Of a DNA stretch of 64,000 nucleotides, positions 35,900-44,590 are shown one piece after another (the stretch's first letter is position 1; each line of letters begins with the position of its first letter). The position numbers and the translations under genes are program-made. This DNA comes from CAZIUL01 sp964542475. Lineage in GTDB: Bacteria; Planctomycetota; B15-G4; CAYZWU01. The stretch is taken from contig CAZIUL010000022.1 of NCBI GenBank assembly GCA_964542475.1, forward strand, positions 3,042 through 67,041. Reading direction: 5' to 3'. The notes below the pieces were generated by a model. That model searched no databases, was not told the DNA's origin, and saw nothing but the letters and a program-made list of their open reading frames with translations.

Positions 35900-37311
35900 T
35901 AGTGATTCTGGGGGCGGGCCTCGCCGGTCTTAGCACCGCACTTCACCTGGAGCGCTTGCCTTGGGCAATCTATGAGGCAAACCACGAGGCGGGCGGGCTG
36001 TGCCGGTCCATGGAAAAGGAAGGCTTCATATTCGATTACACCGGGCATCTCCTTTATATTCATCACGATCCGGTCAAGGCGTTTTTCAACGAGTTCATGG
36101 CTGGAAAGATGCACGAGTTCATGCGGAACTCCAACGTGTTTTCACACGGCACATACCTGCCGTTTCCCTTTCAGGCGAACACCTACCCTCTGCCCGCGGA
36201 TGTGCGCGCGGACTGCATCATCGGTTTTGTGAACGCTCTGATGAAAGGGGCGGAGCATGGACAGGAGCAGGAGAAAAAGGAAGCACATCTCGTCCGGTCG
36301 AAAGCCCTTGATTTTCTGGAGCTGAAACAGCCGGAAAAAGCCGGCGCGGCTGACTTCGGACAGTGGGTGCGCGACAACCTAGGCGAGGGCTTTGTCCGCC
36401 ATTTCCTGGCTCCATACAACGAAAAGTTCTGGCGCAGGCCGTTGAGCGACCTGACAGCCGAGTGGGCGCTGTGGTCGGTTCCGGTGCCATCTCTCGAAGA
36501 GGTGTTAAGGGGCGCGTTGGGCCTCGGAAAGAAGCAGTTCGGGTACAACACCAGCATCCATTATCCCAAGTCAGGCGGGATACAGGTGCTGCCGGATGCA
36601 ATGGTCTCGGCCCTGGGGAAAGGAAGCGGAACCGTAGCCGGAGGCGGTGGCGGGGCTGTGCGCTTGAACAAGAGGGCGGTTTCCGTGAATGCGGGGGCGC
36701 GAACCGTGCGTTTCAGCGACGGGGAGGAGGCCTCTTATGACAGGCTCGTCTCATCCATTCCGCTTGATAACCTGGTGGGCATGATCGAAGACGCTCCCGC
36801 TGACGTGAAAAAAGCGGCGTCCGGGCTGAAATCGGTTTCGGTGCACGCGGTGAACCTGGGCGTCAAGGGGAACCCTAATCCGGACCTCCACTGGACCTAC
36901 TTTCCGGGCGGGGATTACCTTTTCTACAGGATCGGCTCCCAGTCGAACTACTCTCCAGCCATGGCGCCGGAAGGTTGTTCTTCACTCACCGCCGAGGTGA
37001 CGCGCCGGCCTGATGAACCTCCCATCGAAGGGCTGGAGGACAGCGTTATCGAACAGCTGGTATCCTGCGCTCTTTTGAAGTCGCGGCGAGACGTGCTTTT
37101 CACGGACACCATCAGGATTAAAAAAGCTTACGTTGTTTTCGATGAGCAAAGGCAGGCCGCGTTGCCGCTCATCTTCGACTACCTGGTGAGCCGCGGGATA
37201 ATTCCGGTGGGTCGCTACGGGACATGGAACTACATGGGCATGGAAGACTCGATCCTGCACGGCGTTCAGACGGCAAGGATGCTGGAGCAGGAGAGCGTTT
37301 CAATGGGTTGA
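35896..37311 (+). CDS. FAD-dependent amine-oxidase/UDP-galactopyranose-mutase-like protein
   Basis: A 471-residue flavoprotein. It begins with the dinucleotide-binding motif VILGAGLAGLSTALHLE, followed by YEANHEAGGLCRSME (second FAD contact, typical of protoporphyrinogen-oxidase-like and UGM-like enzymes) and FDYTGHLLYIHHD. A C-terminal FAD segment reads GIIPVGRYGTWNYMGMEDSILHGV. These enzymes oxidise amines or isomerise nucleotide sugars. The GRYGTWNYM block is close to what is seen in UDP-galactopyranose mutase-like proteins of polysaccharide clusters. The start was set by ATGA overlap with the preceding gene and AGGGAG upstream. The frame runs 285 codons further upstream inside the membrane gene, which is a shadow. 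Confidence 0.82.
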   Translation: MIVILGAGLAGLSTALHLERLPWAIYEANHEAGGLCRSMEKEGFIFDYTGHLLYIHHDPVKAFFNEFMAGKMHEFMRNSNVFSHGTYLPFPFQANTYPLPADVRADCIIGFVNALMKGAEHGQEQEKKEAHLVRSKALDFLELKQPEKAGAADFGQWVRDNLGEGFVRHFLAPYNEKFWRRPLSDLTAEWALWSVPVPSLEEVLRGALGLGKKQFGYNTSIHYPKSGGIQVLPDAMVSALGKGSGTVAGGGGGAVRLNKRAVSVNAGARTVRFSDGEEASYDRLVSSIPLDNLVGMIEDAPADVKKAASGLKSVSVHAVNLGVKGNPNPDLHWTYFPGGDYLFYRIGSQSNYSPAMAPEGCSSLTAEVTRRPDEPPIEGLEDSVIEQLVSCALLKSRRDVLFTDTIRIKKAYVVFDEQRQAALPLIFDYLVSRGIIPVGRYGTWNYMGMEDSILHGVQTARMLEQESVSMG

Positions 37312-37316
37312 TTCGG

Positions 37317-38501
37317 ATGGTTTTCAAGGGAAACAAGATCCGGGTCGTGCACATAATCACGCTGCTCGAACTCGGCGGGGCTCAGCAAAACACACTCTAC
37401 ACGGTGGAAAACCTGGACAGGAGCTGTTTCGACGTGGTGCTGATCGCGGGCAGCGGCGGTTACCTGGACAAGCGCGCACTGTCTCTTTCGAACACCAGGG
37501 TTGTGCTTCTGGATGAGCTCACCAGGCCGGTCAACCCGTGGAAGGACCTGAAGGCGCTTTTCCGGCTGAGAGGTCTCCTGAGCGTTCTGAAGCGGGACAG
37601 CATGCCCATGATAGTCCACACTCACTCGGGAAAGGCCGGGGTGCTTGGAAGGGCCGCGGCAAGGCTTGCGGGTGTGCAGGCGGTTGTGCATCACGTTCAC
37701 GGCCTTTCGTACCCGAGCTCAAAGAGCGGACGCCTTGCAGCGGTGGGGAGGCTGGCGGAGCGGGTGGTGGACCGTTTTACGAGCGCGTACATATCCGTGT
37801 GCAGCGCGAATTTCCGAGACGGGAACGATGCAGGTCTTTACAAAAACGGAATGAAGGAAGTGATCCGGAGCGGGTTCGACACCAGGCTTTTTCATCAGCC
37901 GGGGGTTGACCGCAAGCAGGCCAGGGAGATGCTCGGCCTCGGTGCGGAAGAAGGGCCGGTTGTGGGCATGATCGCGTGCTTCAAGCCCCAGAAAAACCCG
38001 CTCGGCTTCATCGAGATGAGCGAGGCGGTGCTCCGCGAATTTCCGCAAGCCAGGTTCGTCATTGCAGGGGACGGTGAACTCAGGCCGGGCATGGAAAGGC
38101 TTGCGAAAGAGCTCGGTGTCAGCCGCAGGGTCGATTTTTTAGGTTGGAGGGAAGACGTTCACGAGCTTCTCAGGGCGATGGATGTCCTGGTACTCATGTC
38201 GCTGTGGGAGGGCCTTCCCAGGGTCATACCGCAGGCGTTGCTCGCAGGGGTTCCGGTGGTGGCGACACATGTGGACGGTGTTCCCGAGGTGCTGCGGCAA
38301 GGGGAAAACGGCTACCTCGTCACCCCCGGCAATGTTAATGAAGCTGCTGAGCGGGTTCTCGATCTGCTGAAATCCGGCGGCGCCTGCCTCGATCCCGGCC
38401 CGGATCCGAGCGAGTACCTGGAAGCTTTCGACCAGGACCGCATGGTACGGGAACAGGAGATGTTCTATACCCGCCTGTTGTCATCGATGGGAACCGTGTG
38501 A
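37317..38501 (+). CDS. GT4-family glycosyltransferase
   Basis: A 394-residue cytoplasmic GT-B glycosyltransferase of family 4. Signs are the N-terminal VVHIITLLELGGAQQNTL, the acceptor-side HTHSGKAGVLGR, the VVGMIACFKPQKNPLG beginning of the nucleotide-sugar domain, and FVIAGDGELRPGM. The EX7E-type region is SLWEGLPRVIPQALLAGVPVV, with Glu residues at the canonical spacing. It begins six bases after the FAD protein stop, so it is the last gene of the operon. It probably adds a sugar to an envelope polysaccharide or lipid carrier. The sugar cannot be told. Confidence 0.9.
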   Translation: MVFKGNKIRVVHIITLLELGGAQQNTLYTVENLDRSCFDVVLIAGSGGYLDKRALSLSNTRVVLLDELTRPVNPWKDLKALFRLRGLLSVLKRDSMPMIVHTHSGKAGVLGRAAARLAGVQAVVHHVHGLSYPSSKSGRLAAVGRLAERVVDRFTSAYISVCSANFRDGNDAGLYKNGMKEVIRSGFDTRLFHQPGVDRKQAREMLGLGAEEGPVVGMIACFKPQKNPLGFIEMSEAVLREFPQARFVIAGDGELRPGMERLAKELGVSRRVDFLGWREDVHELLRAMDVLVLMSLWEGLPRVIPQALLAGVPVVATHVDGVPEVLRQGENGYLVTPGNVNEAAERVLDLLKSGGACLDPGPDPSEYLEAFDQDRMVREQEMFYTRLLSSMGTV

Positions 38502-38525
38502 GTGGAAGAAGAAAGAGAAGAGAAT

Positions 38526-38542
38526 CACGGATGAACACGGAT
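38526..38542. repeat. Interspersed repeat family C copy (CACGGATGAACACGGAT)
   Basis: Preceded by the purine tract GGAAGAAGAAAGAGAAGAGAA and followed after 17 bases by tandem family A units, the same order of parts as at 13956. Confidence 0.8.
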
Positions 38543-38559
38543 CTTGTTATCCGGTGTTT

Positions 38560-38709
38560 GGAGGGCGGCAGTCTCTTGCCGCCTCTTTTCATCCGGCGCC
38601 GACGGAGCGGCACCCTTCATTGTTCAAGCGGCGCATTCCGTTTCTTCTGGAGGGCGGCAGTCTCTTGCCGCCTCTTTTCATCCGGCGCCGACGGAGCGGC
38701 ACCCTCCAT
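38560..38709. repeat. Interspersed repeat family A, tandem pair
   Basis: Two almost identical units (38560-38620 and 38649-38709), each GGAGGGCGGCAGTCTCTTGC, CGCCTCTTTTCATCC and GGCGCCGACGGAGCGGCACC. A degenerate GGGGCGGTTCGCGAACGGCCC palindrome follows near 38738. It separates the convergent GT4 and VanZ-like genes; nothing else is seen between 38502 and 38774. Confidence 0.88.
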
Positions 38710-38774
38710 GCCGCCTCTTCGTTTACGGCGGCTGACGGGGCGGTTCGCGAACGGCCCGCACGGGCACTACTTCA

Positions 38775-39197
38775 TTACCGAGCTCGATGCTTGAGATTTG
38801 AGGCACGGAACCGGTGCGCGTGCCAGCCCAGAACCGTGACAACGATCCCCGCTCCGATTGCATTGGCAGCAATGTCAGCCCAGGAGAAGAGCCTGTCGCT
38901 TGTGAACAGTACCCACTGGGCGCCTTCCACAGACACTCCGTAGAGCTGCGAGCCGAGGAAAACCCACATCAGCCGAAAACTGTGCCGGGAACTATAGCGT
39001 ACCGCCCAGCACAAAAGAAAGGCCAGCCCGCCGTACATCAGGCAGTGGGCGATCTTGTCGAAGTTCTGAATGTGTATGGGCAGGCGGGGGAGTTTTCCGG
39101 ACGGGAGTAAAGAGACCAAGGCAATGAGAGATGCGTAGCAGGCAGTCACTGTCCAGCGAAAAAGAGTGTTGTTGTAGGTTGCCACAAGTGCGCGCAT
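38775..39197 (-). CDS. VanZ-like membrane protein
   Basis: A 140-residue inner-membrane protein of the VanZ-like family, whose prototype gives low-level teicoplanin resistance; most members have no known role. It has four hydrophobic segments, the conserved FDKIAHCLMYGGLAFLLCW motif, VSVEGAQWVLFTSDRLFSWADI and NAIGAGIVVTV. A longer frame begins in palindromic element P3 (MKRSHSEVYGAAAEEDEICG is repeat-encoded), so I take the ATG at 39197, although its ribosome site is weak. The real start could be one of several codons around it. Confidence 0.75.
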   Translation of the reverse strand: MRALVATYNNTLFRWTVTACYASLIALVSLLPSGKLPRLPIHIQNFDKIAHCLMYGGLAFLLCWAVRYSSRHSFRLMWVFLGSQLYGVSVEGAQWVLFTSDRLFSWADIAANAIGAGIVVTVLGWHAHRFRASNLKHRAR

Positions 39198-39365
39198 GTT
39201 GTTCTGCAGTATTCCATCAGCAACAGTGTTTCGGTGCGTCCTTTTTCGGCAATCGATGCATTCATCATCCAGTTGCCGAAAAATATGATGTTGACCCTCT
39301 GGTGTCCAAGAGAAATCTGAAATGGCTCGATTGATTGTTGGTCTGTTGTTGGCTGCTCGATTTAA

Positions 39366-39537
39366 CCCGCATATTTCATCCTCTTCTGCTGCAGCACCGT
39401 AAACTTCGCTGTGGCTGCGTTTCATGCCAGGAGACGATCCTCAACCTGTAATAACAGGCCTGCGGTCGTCTCCTGGCATGCGCCTTGCCACAACACAGTT
39501 TACGGCACCTCGCGACGAAGAGTATGAAATAAGCGGG
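39366..39537. repeat. Palindromic element P3 (full length, 172 bp)
   Basis: Same palindrome as P2, flanked by TTTAA on the left and TTATGG on the right. Arms, GGCAC/GTGCC blocks, GGAGACGA/TCGTCTCC and the tip CCTGT-AATA-ACAGG are all present. It occupies the middle of a 406-bp gap between the VanZ-like and MshEN genes; I see no gene in the rest of the gap. Confidence 0.92.
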
Positions 39538-39603
39538 TTATGGTCAGTCAAGGTATCAGCGGAACCAGGACGCCATCTATTACGCCGTTCCCGGTTTTAT
39601 CTC

Positions 39604-40101
39604 CTACCCCCCGAAGAGCTCGTCCATCCTGCTGTTCAGCTCGCTGGTGATCTCGTCCAGGGGAAACGAATTTTCCAGGGTTTTTTTGACCTCGCTGTGC
39701 AGGCTGATATACAGGGACACCTCTTTCCGAGTGGTTTCCTCGATCTCCTCTATTATCTCCTCGTTGATGTTTCCGGAGGTTACGAGAATCAGGGTGTTGC
39801 CGAACAGATCGATGGGATGGATCTTGTGAGTGTGAAGAAAAACCGGGGGAAAAAGCTTTCGCACCTCCTTGTTGATCTGGTATTCCGTGCTGTATAGAAA
39901 CGGGAGCTGGTAGTTTTCCACCAGTGATCTGGCGAGATCCCATTCGGCTACGTAGTCGTTGTCTAGAATGGCCTCGATCAGAACGGTATCTTTTCCGCTG
40001 TTCTCTTCGATCACCGAATCGAGCTGTTCCCGTTTGATCAATTCCTCGTCGAGCAGTATCCGTTCGGGCGGACGCTCGCGGATTTTGTTGAGGTTTTTCA
40101 T
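39604..40101 (-). CDS. Stand-alone GspE N-terminal (MshEN) domain protein
   Basis: A 165-residue cytoplasmic protein that looks like a lone type II secretion/type IV pilus ATPase N-terminal domain (MshEN, GspEN). It starts with a helical ILLDEELIKREQLDSVIEEN. The usual ALA-type helix AEWDLARSLVENYQLPFL comes next, then YQINKEVRKLFPPVFLHTHK and the beta-strand LFGNTLILVTSGNINEEIIE. No ATPase domain follows and no secretion genes are nearby. Some MshEN domains bind cyclic di-GMP, but the binding motif's Arg and Leu repeats are not clearly kept, so that is only a possibility. An AGGA precedes the ATG. Confidence 0.7.
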   Translation of the reverse strand: MKNLNKIRERPPERILLDEELIKREQLDSVIEENSGKDTVLIEAILDNDYVAEWDLARSLVENYQLPFLYSTEYQINKEVRKLFPPVFLHTHKIHPIDLFGNTLILVTSGNINEEIIEEIEETTRKEVSLYISLHSEVKKTLENSFPLDEITSELNSRMDELFGG

Positions 40102-40229
40102 CTTTTCCTGGTTCGCTTTCTGTATGGATCCGCTTATCCTTCTTCTATTTCGGCTTTACCAACGGCATCCTTTAAGATGACCTGGTGTTGTCAGGAAAAT
40201 TCCGCATAAAGTTATCTTGTGAGAGAACA

Positions 40230-41858
40230 ATGAACTCGAAGGATAGATATCTAGGGCTCGATGCGAACAAGTGGGCCTGGGCGGGGCTCCTTTTGATCGT
40301 GCTTTTGACCGTTTTTATGCGCAGCAGGCTGTTGGACGTGCCGCTCGAGCGGGACGAAGGCGAGTACGCCTGCGCCGGGCGCTGCATCCTCGAGGGGATC
40401 CCGCCCTATGCCACGGTGTACAACATGAAGCTGCCCGGGATCTATGCGGCATACGCCCTGGTCATGGCGATATTCGGGCAGACGCACACCGGGATCCATC
40501 TGGGCCTGCTCGTTTTGAACTGCGTTTCCCTGCTTCTTGTTTTCCTGCTGGCAAAGCGGCTCATGGGGCCCTGGATTGGGACAGCGGCTGCCGCGGCCTT
40601 CGCGGCCCTGTCCATAAGCCGATCCGTCCAGGGCCTGTTCGCCAACTCGGAGCACTTTCTCATCGTGCCGGCCCTGGGAGGGGCCCTGCTCCTTTTTCGA
40701 GGGTCCGTCTCCCGAAAACCGCTAACGATCTTCTTCAGCGGGGTGTTGCTAGGGCTAGCCTTTGTGATCAAGCAGCACGGCGCTGCATTCGCGGCGTTTG
40801 GCGTGCTCTACCTTTTTTTGAACTCCGCCCGGCACAAACCCGTCAACTGGAAGAGGCTTGTCATACAGGAGCTGTGCCTCGTATCAGGCGCAGTGCTTCC
40901 CTTCTGCCTCACATGCGTTATTCTGCTCCTTTCCGGAGTGTTTGGGAAGTTCTGGTTCTGGACCTTTCAGTACGCCTCCAGGTATGTCTCATCGATCCCT
41001 TTAGAAATAGGGGTGCTCAAGTTCCAGCAAGCGTTCAGCATCATCGCGTCCTCATCACTTTTGATATGGATCCTGGCAGGGGCGGGTGTCCTGTGCCTCA
41101 AGTGGACCAGGAAGGCGAATGAGAACGCCCTGTTCATCGGTTCGTTCGCCGTGTTTTCGTTCCTGGCTGTCTGTCCGGGCTTTTATTTCCGCCCCCACTA
41201 TTTCGTTCTTCTCCTTCCCGCTGCGGCTCTTCTCGCGGGTGCAGGCTCCGGTTTTCTCGGACAGAGGCTGCCAAGCGCATCCTTTCCGTGGCTCAGACCG
41301 TTAGCGTCTGTGCTGCTCATAGTGCTGCCTGCAGCGCATTCTCTTTTCCAGGAAAGGGAGTACCTTTTCGAGATGAGTCCGGCTGAGGTGGCGAGAAGCA
41401 CGTTTGAGCAGAACCCGTTCCAGGAGTCCCTGAAGATCGCGGAATACATCCGGGAGCGCACCTCAGAGGAGGACAGCATCGCCGTGGTAGGCTCGGAACC
41501 ACAGATTTACTTCTATTCCGGGCGCAGCCCGGCAACTGCTCACATCTACACCTACGCGCTGATGGAGTACCATGAATACGCATTGAACATGCAGAAGGAG
41601 ATGATCGAGCAGATCGAATCGGCTTCTCCCGCTTTTATCGTGTACGTGAACGTGGAATCCTCGTGGATCGTGAGATCGAGGTCGCACATGCTGATCTTCG
41701 AATGGTTCATGGAGTTCACCGAGAAGAACTACAAGCCTGCGGGGGTCGTCATCATCCCATTGAGCGGGCCTGCTCGGTATACATGGGATGAGAGCGGGGA
41801 GGGAGTGGAGCTTCCTTCTCCCATGCTGTGTTGGGTATGCGTGTTTAAAAAGAAGTAA
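40230..41858 (+). CDS. GT39-type (ArnT/PMT-like) membrane glycosyltransferase
   Basis: A 542-residue polytopic membrane protein of the GT-C fold. The first helix WAGLLLIVLLTVFM is followed by the catalytic loop VPLERDEGEYACAG, whose ERDEGEY Asp-Glu is the family hallmark. About ten more hydrophobic segments and a C-terminal globular region (YIRERTSEEDSIAVVGSEPQ) follow. Members transfer a sugar from a lipid-phosphate donor on the outer face of the inner membrane. The frame starts 15 codons earlier at a GTG, but the ATG at 40230 begins MNSKDRYLG shortly before the first helix. It is not obviously linked to neighbours; the closest envelope genes are at 34-38.5 kb. Confidence 0.85.
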   Translation: MNSKDRYLGLDANKWAWAGLLLIVLLTVFMRSRLLDVPLERDEGEYACAGRCILEGIPPYATVYNMKLPGIYAAYALVMAIFGQTHTGIHLGLLVLNCVSLLLVFLLAKRLMGPWIGTAAAAAFAALSISRSVQGLFANSEHFLIVPALGGALLLFRGSVSRKPLTIFFSGVLLGLAFVIKQHGAAFAAFGVLYLFLNSARHKPVNWKRLVIQELCLVSGAVLPFCLTCVILLLSGVFGKFWFWTFQYASRYVSSIPLEIGVLKFQQAFSIIASSSLLIWILAGAGVLCLKWTRKANENALFIGSFAVFSFLAVCPGFYFRPHYFVLLLPAAALLAGAGSGFLGQRLPSASFPWLRPLASVLLIVLPAAHSLFQEREYLFEMSPAEVARSTFEQNPFQESLKIAEYIRERTSEEDSIAVVGSEPQIYFYSGRSPATAHIYTYALMEYHEYALNMQKEMIEQIESASPAFIVYVNVESSWIVRSRSHMLIFEWFMEFTEKNYKPAGVVIIPLSGPARYTWDESGEGVELPSPMLCWVCVFKKK

Positions 41859-42100
41859 AACAGGTAATACCTTGATTTTGCATGGGATTAGCCCATCTGA
41901 CCGTTGTTTTGCACATCAGGCGGAGTCATCCGCGCGATCTGTCCTCGGCAAGTTAATAATTTCTGGAATTTGGAGCGTTGGGGATAACTAATCTAGAAAA
42001 AATACCGATAAATTGCATGTTTTTGGATTTTTTAAGTGACATTGCGCATAGGTTCATTCAGATATATGTTGCCGAATATTTTGGAACCATGGAGTTCATA

Positions 42101-42418
42101 ATGTGCAACAGTGAAGAGAGCGAGACCGAGAAGAAAAGCAAGAAAAAGAAAAAGTTCCGAGGCGAGGTTTACATCGACGCAGACCGGTGCAAAGGATGTG
42201 GCTTCTGCGCGGAGTTCTGCCCGACACAAACCCTTTCGATATCAGAGAAGTTCAACCTGAAAGGGTATCATCCCCCTGAAGTGACTGATCTGGATGCCTG
42301 TACAGGATGCGGTCTTTGCGGCATGTACTGCCCGGATTTCGCCATATTCGGGATCCGGGTGAAGATTGATGGGGCTGAAGCGAGAGCAACAACCGAGGAT
42401 CGGTTAGCGGAAAAATAG
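42101..42418 (+). CDS. korD: 2-oxoacid:ferredoxin oxidoreductase delta subunit (2x[4Fe-4S] ferredoxin)
   Basis: A 105-residue ferredoxin-like subunit that carries electrons from the catalytic subunits. Two CxxCxxCxxxCP motifs (CKGCGFCAEFCP and CTGCGLCGMYCP) will hold two [4Fe-4S] clusters. The N-terminus is a Lys-rich linker (KKSKKKKKFRGEVYIDADR). I chose the ATG with GGAG six bases upstream; the frame extends 41 codons further into AT-rich DNA with no support. It begins the korDABC run, with korA 90 bases downstream. Confidence 0.88.
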   Translation: MCNSEESETEKKSKKKKKFRGEVYIDADRCKGCGFCAEFCPTQTLSISEKFNLKGYHPPEVTDLDACTGCGLCGMYCPDFAIFGIRVKIDGAEARATTEDRLAEK

Positions 42419-42508
42419 GGGATCAAGGCTTGTGAAAGCCTGGCAAATGGAACGCTTGGTCTTTTGTAACACACTACGTTTTAACGGATAACGAAGGAGC
42501 ATGTATAA

Positions 42509-43666
42509 GTGAACGCCGATCCAAAAGGTGTGCTTACGGGTGCCCATTTTATTGACGGGGACGTTGCCTGTGCCGAGGGGTGTCTGGCTGCGGGTGCCCG
42601 TTTCGTTGCAGGTTACCCGATCACACCTTCAACCGAGATCGTTGAAAGGTACGCCGCGCGGATTCCCAAGGTCGGGGGCTGCTTCATCCAGATGGAGGAT
42701 GAGCTGGCAGCCTCAATCGCCATCCTCGGCGGGGCCTGGGGCGGCAAAAAAGTGATGACAGTCACTTCCGGGCCGGGCTTCTCCCTGATGATGGAGCATA
42801 TCGGCCTGGCGTACATGCTGGAAACGCCGTGCATGTATGTGAACGTGCAGAGGGGCGGTCCTTCAACCGGTCTTCCAACGCAGCCGGGACAGCAGGACAT
42901 GATGCAGGCGCGGTTCGGCTCTCACGGCGACTACGAGGTCATCGCTTTGAGCCCGAAATCGCCGCAGGAGTGTTTCGATCTGGCCATCCAGGGAATGAAC
43001 ATGGCTGAAAAGTACAGAACGCCGGTCATGTTCATGATGGACGAGTGCGTCGGCCACATGACGGAGCGGGTGATCATACCGGATGCCGAAGAGATCGAGG
43101 TCGAACCCAGGAAGTTCACGGATGCGCCTGTTGGCGACTACCTTCCATACAAGGCCGGTGAGAACTGCATCCCCGACATGGTGAAGGTGGGTGACGGCCA
43201 CAGGTTTCATGTTACCGGGCTGACACACGACGAGCGCGGCTACCCCGTGATGACGGCTGACTGCCAGGCGAATATGCTCGGCCGGATGCGCAACAAGCTG
43301 AAGATACACGAAAACGATATTATCCGGTACGAGGAAGACCAGGTAGACGGCGCTGATATAGTTGTTGTCGCGTACGGCATCACGTCGAGGGTGACGTTTC
43401 CGGCAATCAGGAAAGCGCGCGAAGAGGGCCTGAAAGTCGGATTCATCCGGCTTGTTGTTGTGTGGCCTTTTCCCGAGGAAAGGATAAGGGAGCTGTCTTC
43501 CAAGGTCGGTGCTTTCGTCCTGCCCGAGCTCAACATGGGGCAGGTGGTGCTGGAGCTCGAGCGGGTCGCCAAGGGAGGCGCAAAGGTTTTCCGCGTTCCT
43601 CATGCGGGCGGCTCCGTGCATAACCCTGAGGATATCTACAAGGCAATCAAGGAGTCGCTGATATAG
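42509..43666 (+). CDS. korA: 2-oxoacid:ferredoxin oxidoreductase alpha subunit
   Basis: A 385-residue subunit of a 2-oxoglutarate (or other 2-oxoacid) ferredoxin oxidoreductase. This complex interconverts a 2-oxoacid with an acyl-CoA, CO2 and reduced ferredoxin, and is a marker of anaerobic carbon metabolism. The N-terminal pyrimidine-binding domain has CLAAGARFVAGYPITPSTEI, the conserved Glu in QMEDELAASIAILG, and VNVQRGGPSTGLPTQPGQQD. The C-terminal transketolase-like part has VVAYGITSRV and FVLPELNMGQVVLELERV. The start is a GTG with AAGGAG about nine bases upstream. The missing coenzyme-A domain and separate gamma subunit identify the four-subunit KorABCD type. Confidence 0.92.
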   Translation: MNADPKGVLTGAHFIDGDVACAEGCLAAGARFVAGYPITPSTEIVERYAARIPKVGGCFIQMEDELAASIAILGGAWGGKKVMTVTSGPGFSLMMEHIGLAYMLETPCMYVNVQRGGPSTGLPTQPGQQDMMQARFGSHGDYEVIALSPKSPQECFDLAIQGMNMAEKYRTPVMFMMDECVGHMTERVIIPDAEEIEVEPRKFTDAPVGDYLPYKAGENCIPDMVKVGDGHRFHVTGLTHDERGYPVMTADCQANMLGRMRNKLKIHENDIIRYEEDQVDGADIVVVAYGITSRVTFPAIRKAREEGLKVGFIRLVVVWPFPEERIRELSSKVGAFVLPELNMGQVVLELERVAKGGAKVFRVPHAGGSVHNPEDIYKAIKESLI

Positions 43667-43724
43667 AAGCGGCGCTCGCGACGTTGCGGCGCGGGTCCAA
43701 GCTCATAGACAAAGGTGGTCTACG

Positions 43725-44588
43725 ATGACAGAAGCTACAGACACAAAACCGGCGAACCCAGTTGAGGCCTATCTGAGAATGGACCGCATGCCTCACATCT
43801 GGTGCCCCGGGTGCGGGATCGGCACGACCGTGAACTGCTTTACAAGGGCGGTTGAGCAGTCCGATGTGATCCAGCAGGATCTGGCCGTTGTTTCAGGGAT
43901 CGGCTGTACGGGAAGGGTGGCAGGCTATCTCAAGTTCGACTCCTTCCACACGACGCACGGCCGGGCCATCCCATTTGCAACCGGGCTTCATCTCTCCAAC
44001 CCGAAGCTCAAGGTGGTTGTTTATTCCGGGGACGGTGACCTGATGGCCATAGGCGGCAACCATTTCATGCATGCTGCCAGGCGCAACATGGACCTTCTCG
44101 TGATCTGCGTCAACAACTTCAACTATGCCATGACAGGCGGGCAGGTGGCGCCAACCACGCCGCTCACAGCAAAGCTCACGACCATGCCGTACGGAAACTA
44201 CGAGGAGCCGTTCAACCTGGCCTATCTCGCGGATTCCTGCGGAGCGGTGTACGTTGCACGATGGACATCGTACCACGTGCGGCAGGCCTCGAAGTCGATC
44301 AAGGAGGCGCTTGGAAAGCGCGGTTTCCGCTTCATCGAAATCATGGCGCCGTGCCCGACTCTTTACAGCCGGAGAAACAGGCTGGGGGACGGGCTCTCGC
44401 AGATGAAATACTACAAGGAAAAAAGCCGGATCGAAAACGAGGCCGACACGCGCGAGGTGGGCCTCACCTTTCAGGGCGATATCGTGGTAGGAAAGTTCTT
44501 GGACCGCGAGAGGCCGACTTTTCTAGACGGAATGAATGCCAGGTTTACGGAGATACTAGGGGACTCGTTTACCCCCTACGAGGGTTGA
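43725..44588 (+). CDS. korB: 2-oxoacid:ferredoxin oxidoreductase beta subunit (TPP-binding)
   Basis: A 287-residue thiamine-diphosphate-binding subunit. PHIWCPGCGIGTTVNCF opens the TPP-domain; the metal/TPP motif is VVYSGDGDLMAIGGNHFMHA, ending in VNNFNYAMTGGQVAPTTPL. IEIMAPCPTLYSRRNRLG is the usual C-terminal region of KorB. It has the cofactor-binding residues that korA lacks. It begins 58 bases after korA, and korC starts two bases after its stop. Confidence 0.93.
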   Translation: MTEATDTKPANPVEAYLRMDRMPHIWCPGCGIGTTVNCFTRAVEQSDVIQQDLAVVSGIGCTGRVAGYLKFDSFHTTHGRAIPFATGLHLSNPKLKVVVYSGDGDLMAIGGNHFMHAARRNMDLLVICVNNFNYAMTGGQVAPTTPLTAKLTTMPYGNYEEPFNLAYLADSCGAVYVARWTSYHVRQASKSIKEALGKRGFRFIEIMAPCPTLYSRRNRLGDGLSQMKYYKEKSRIENEADTREVGLTFQGDIVVGKFLDRERPTFLDGMNARFTEILGDSFTPYEG

Positions 44589-44590
44589 AA

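Noticed and set aside
38560..38709. CRISPR array
   Set aside because: Only two tandem units, both palindromic and dispersed elsewhere in the window; no spacers and no cas genes.
42089..42101. Longer korD starts at 41978 or 42089
   Set aside because: The region upstream is AT-rich without ferredoxin-like sequence; GGAG six bases before 42101 supports the shorter form.
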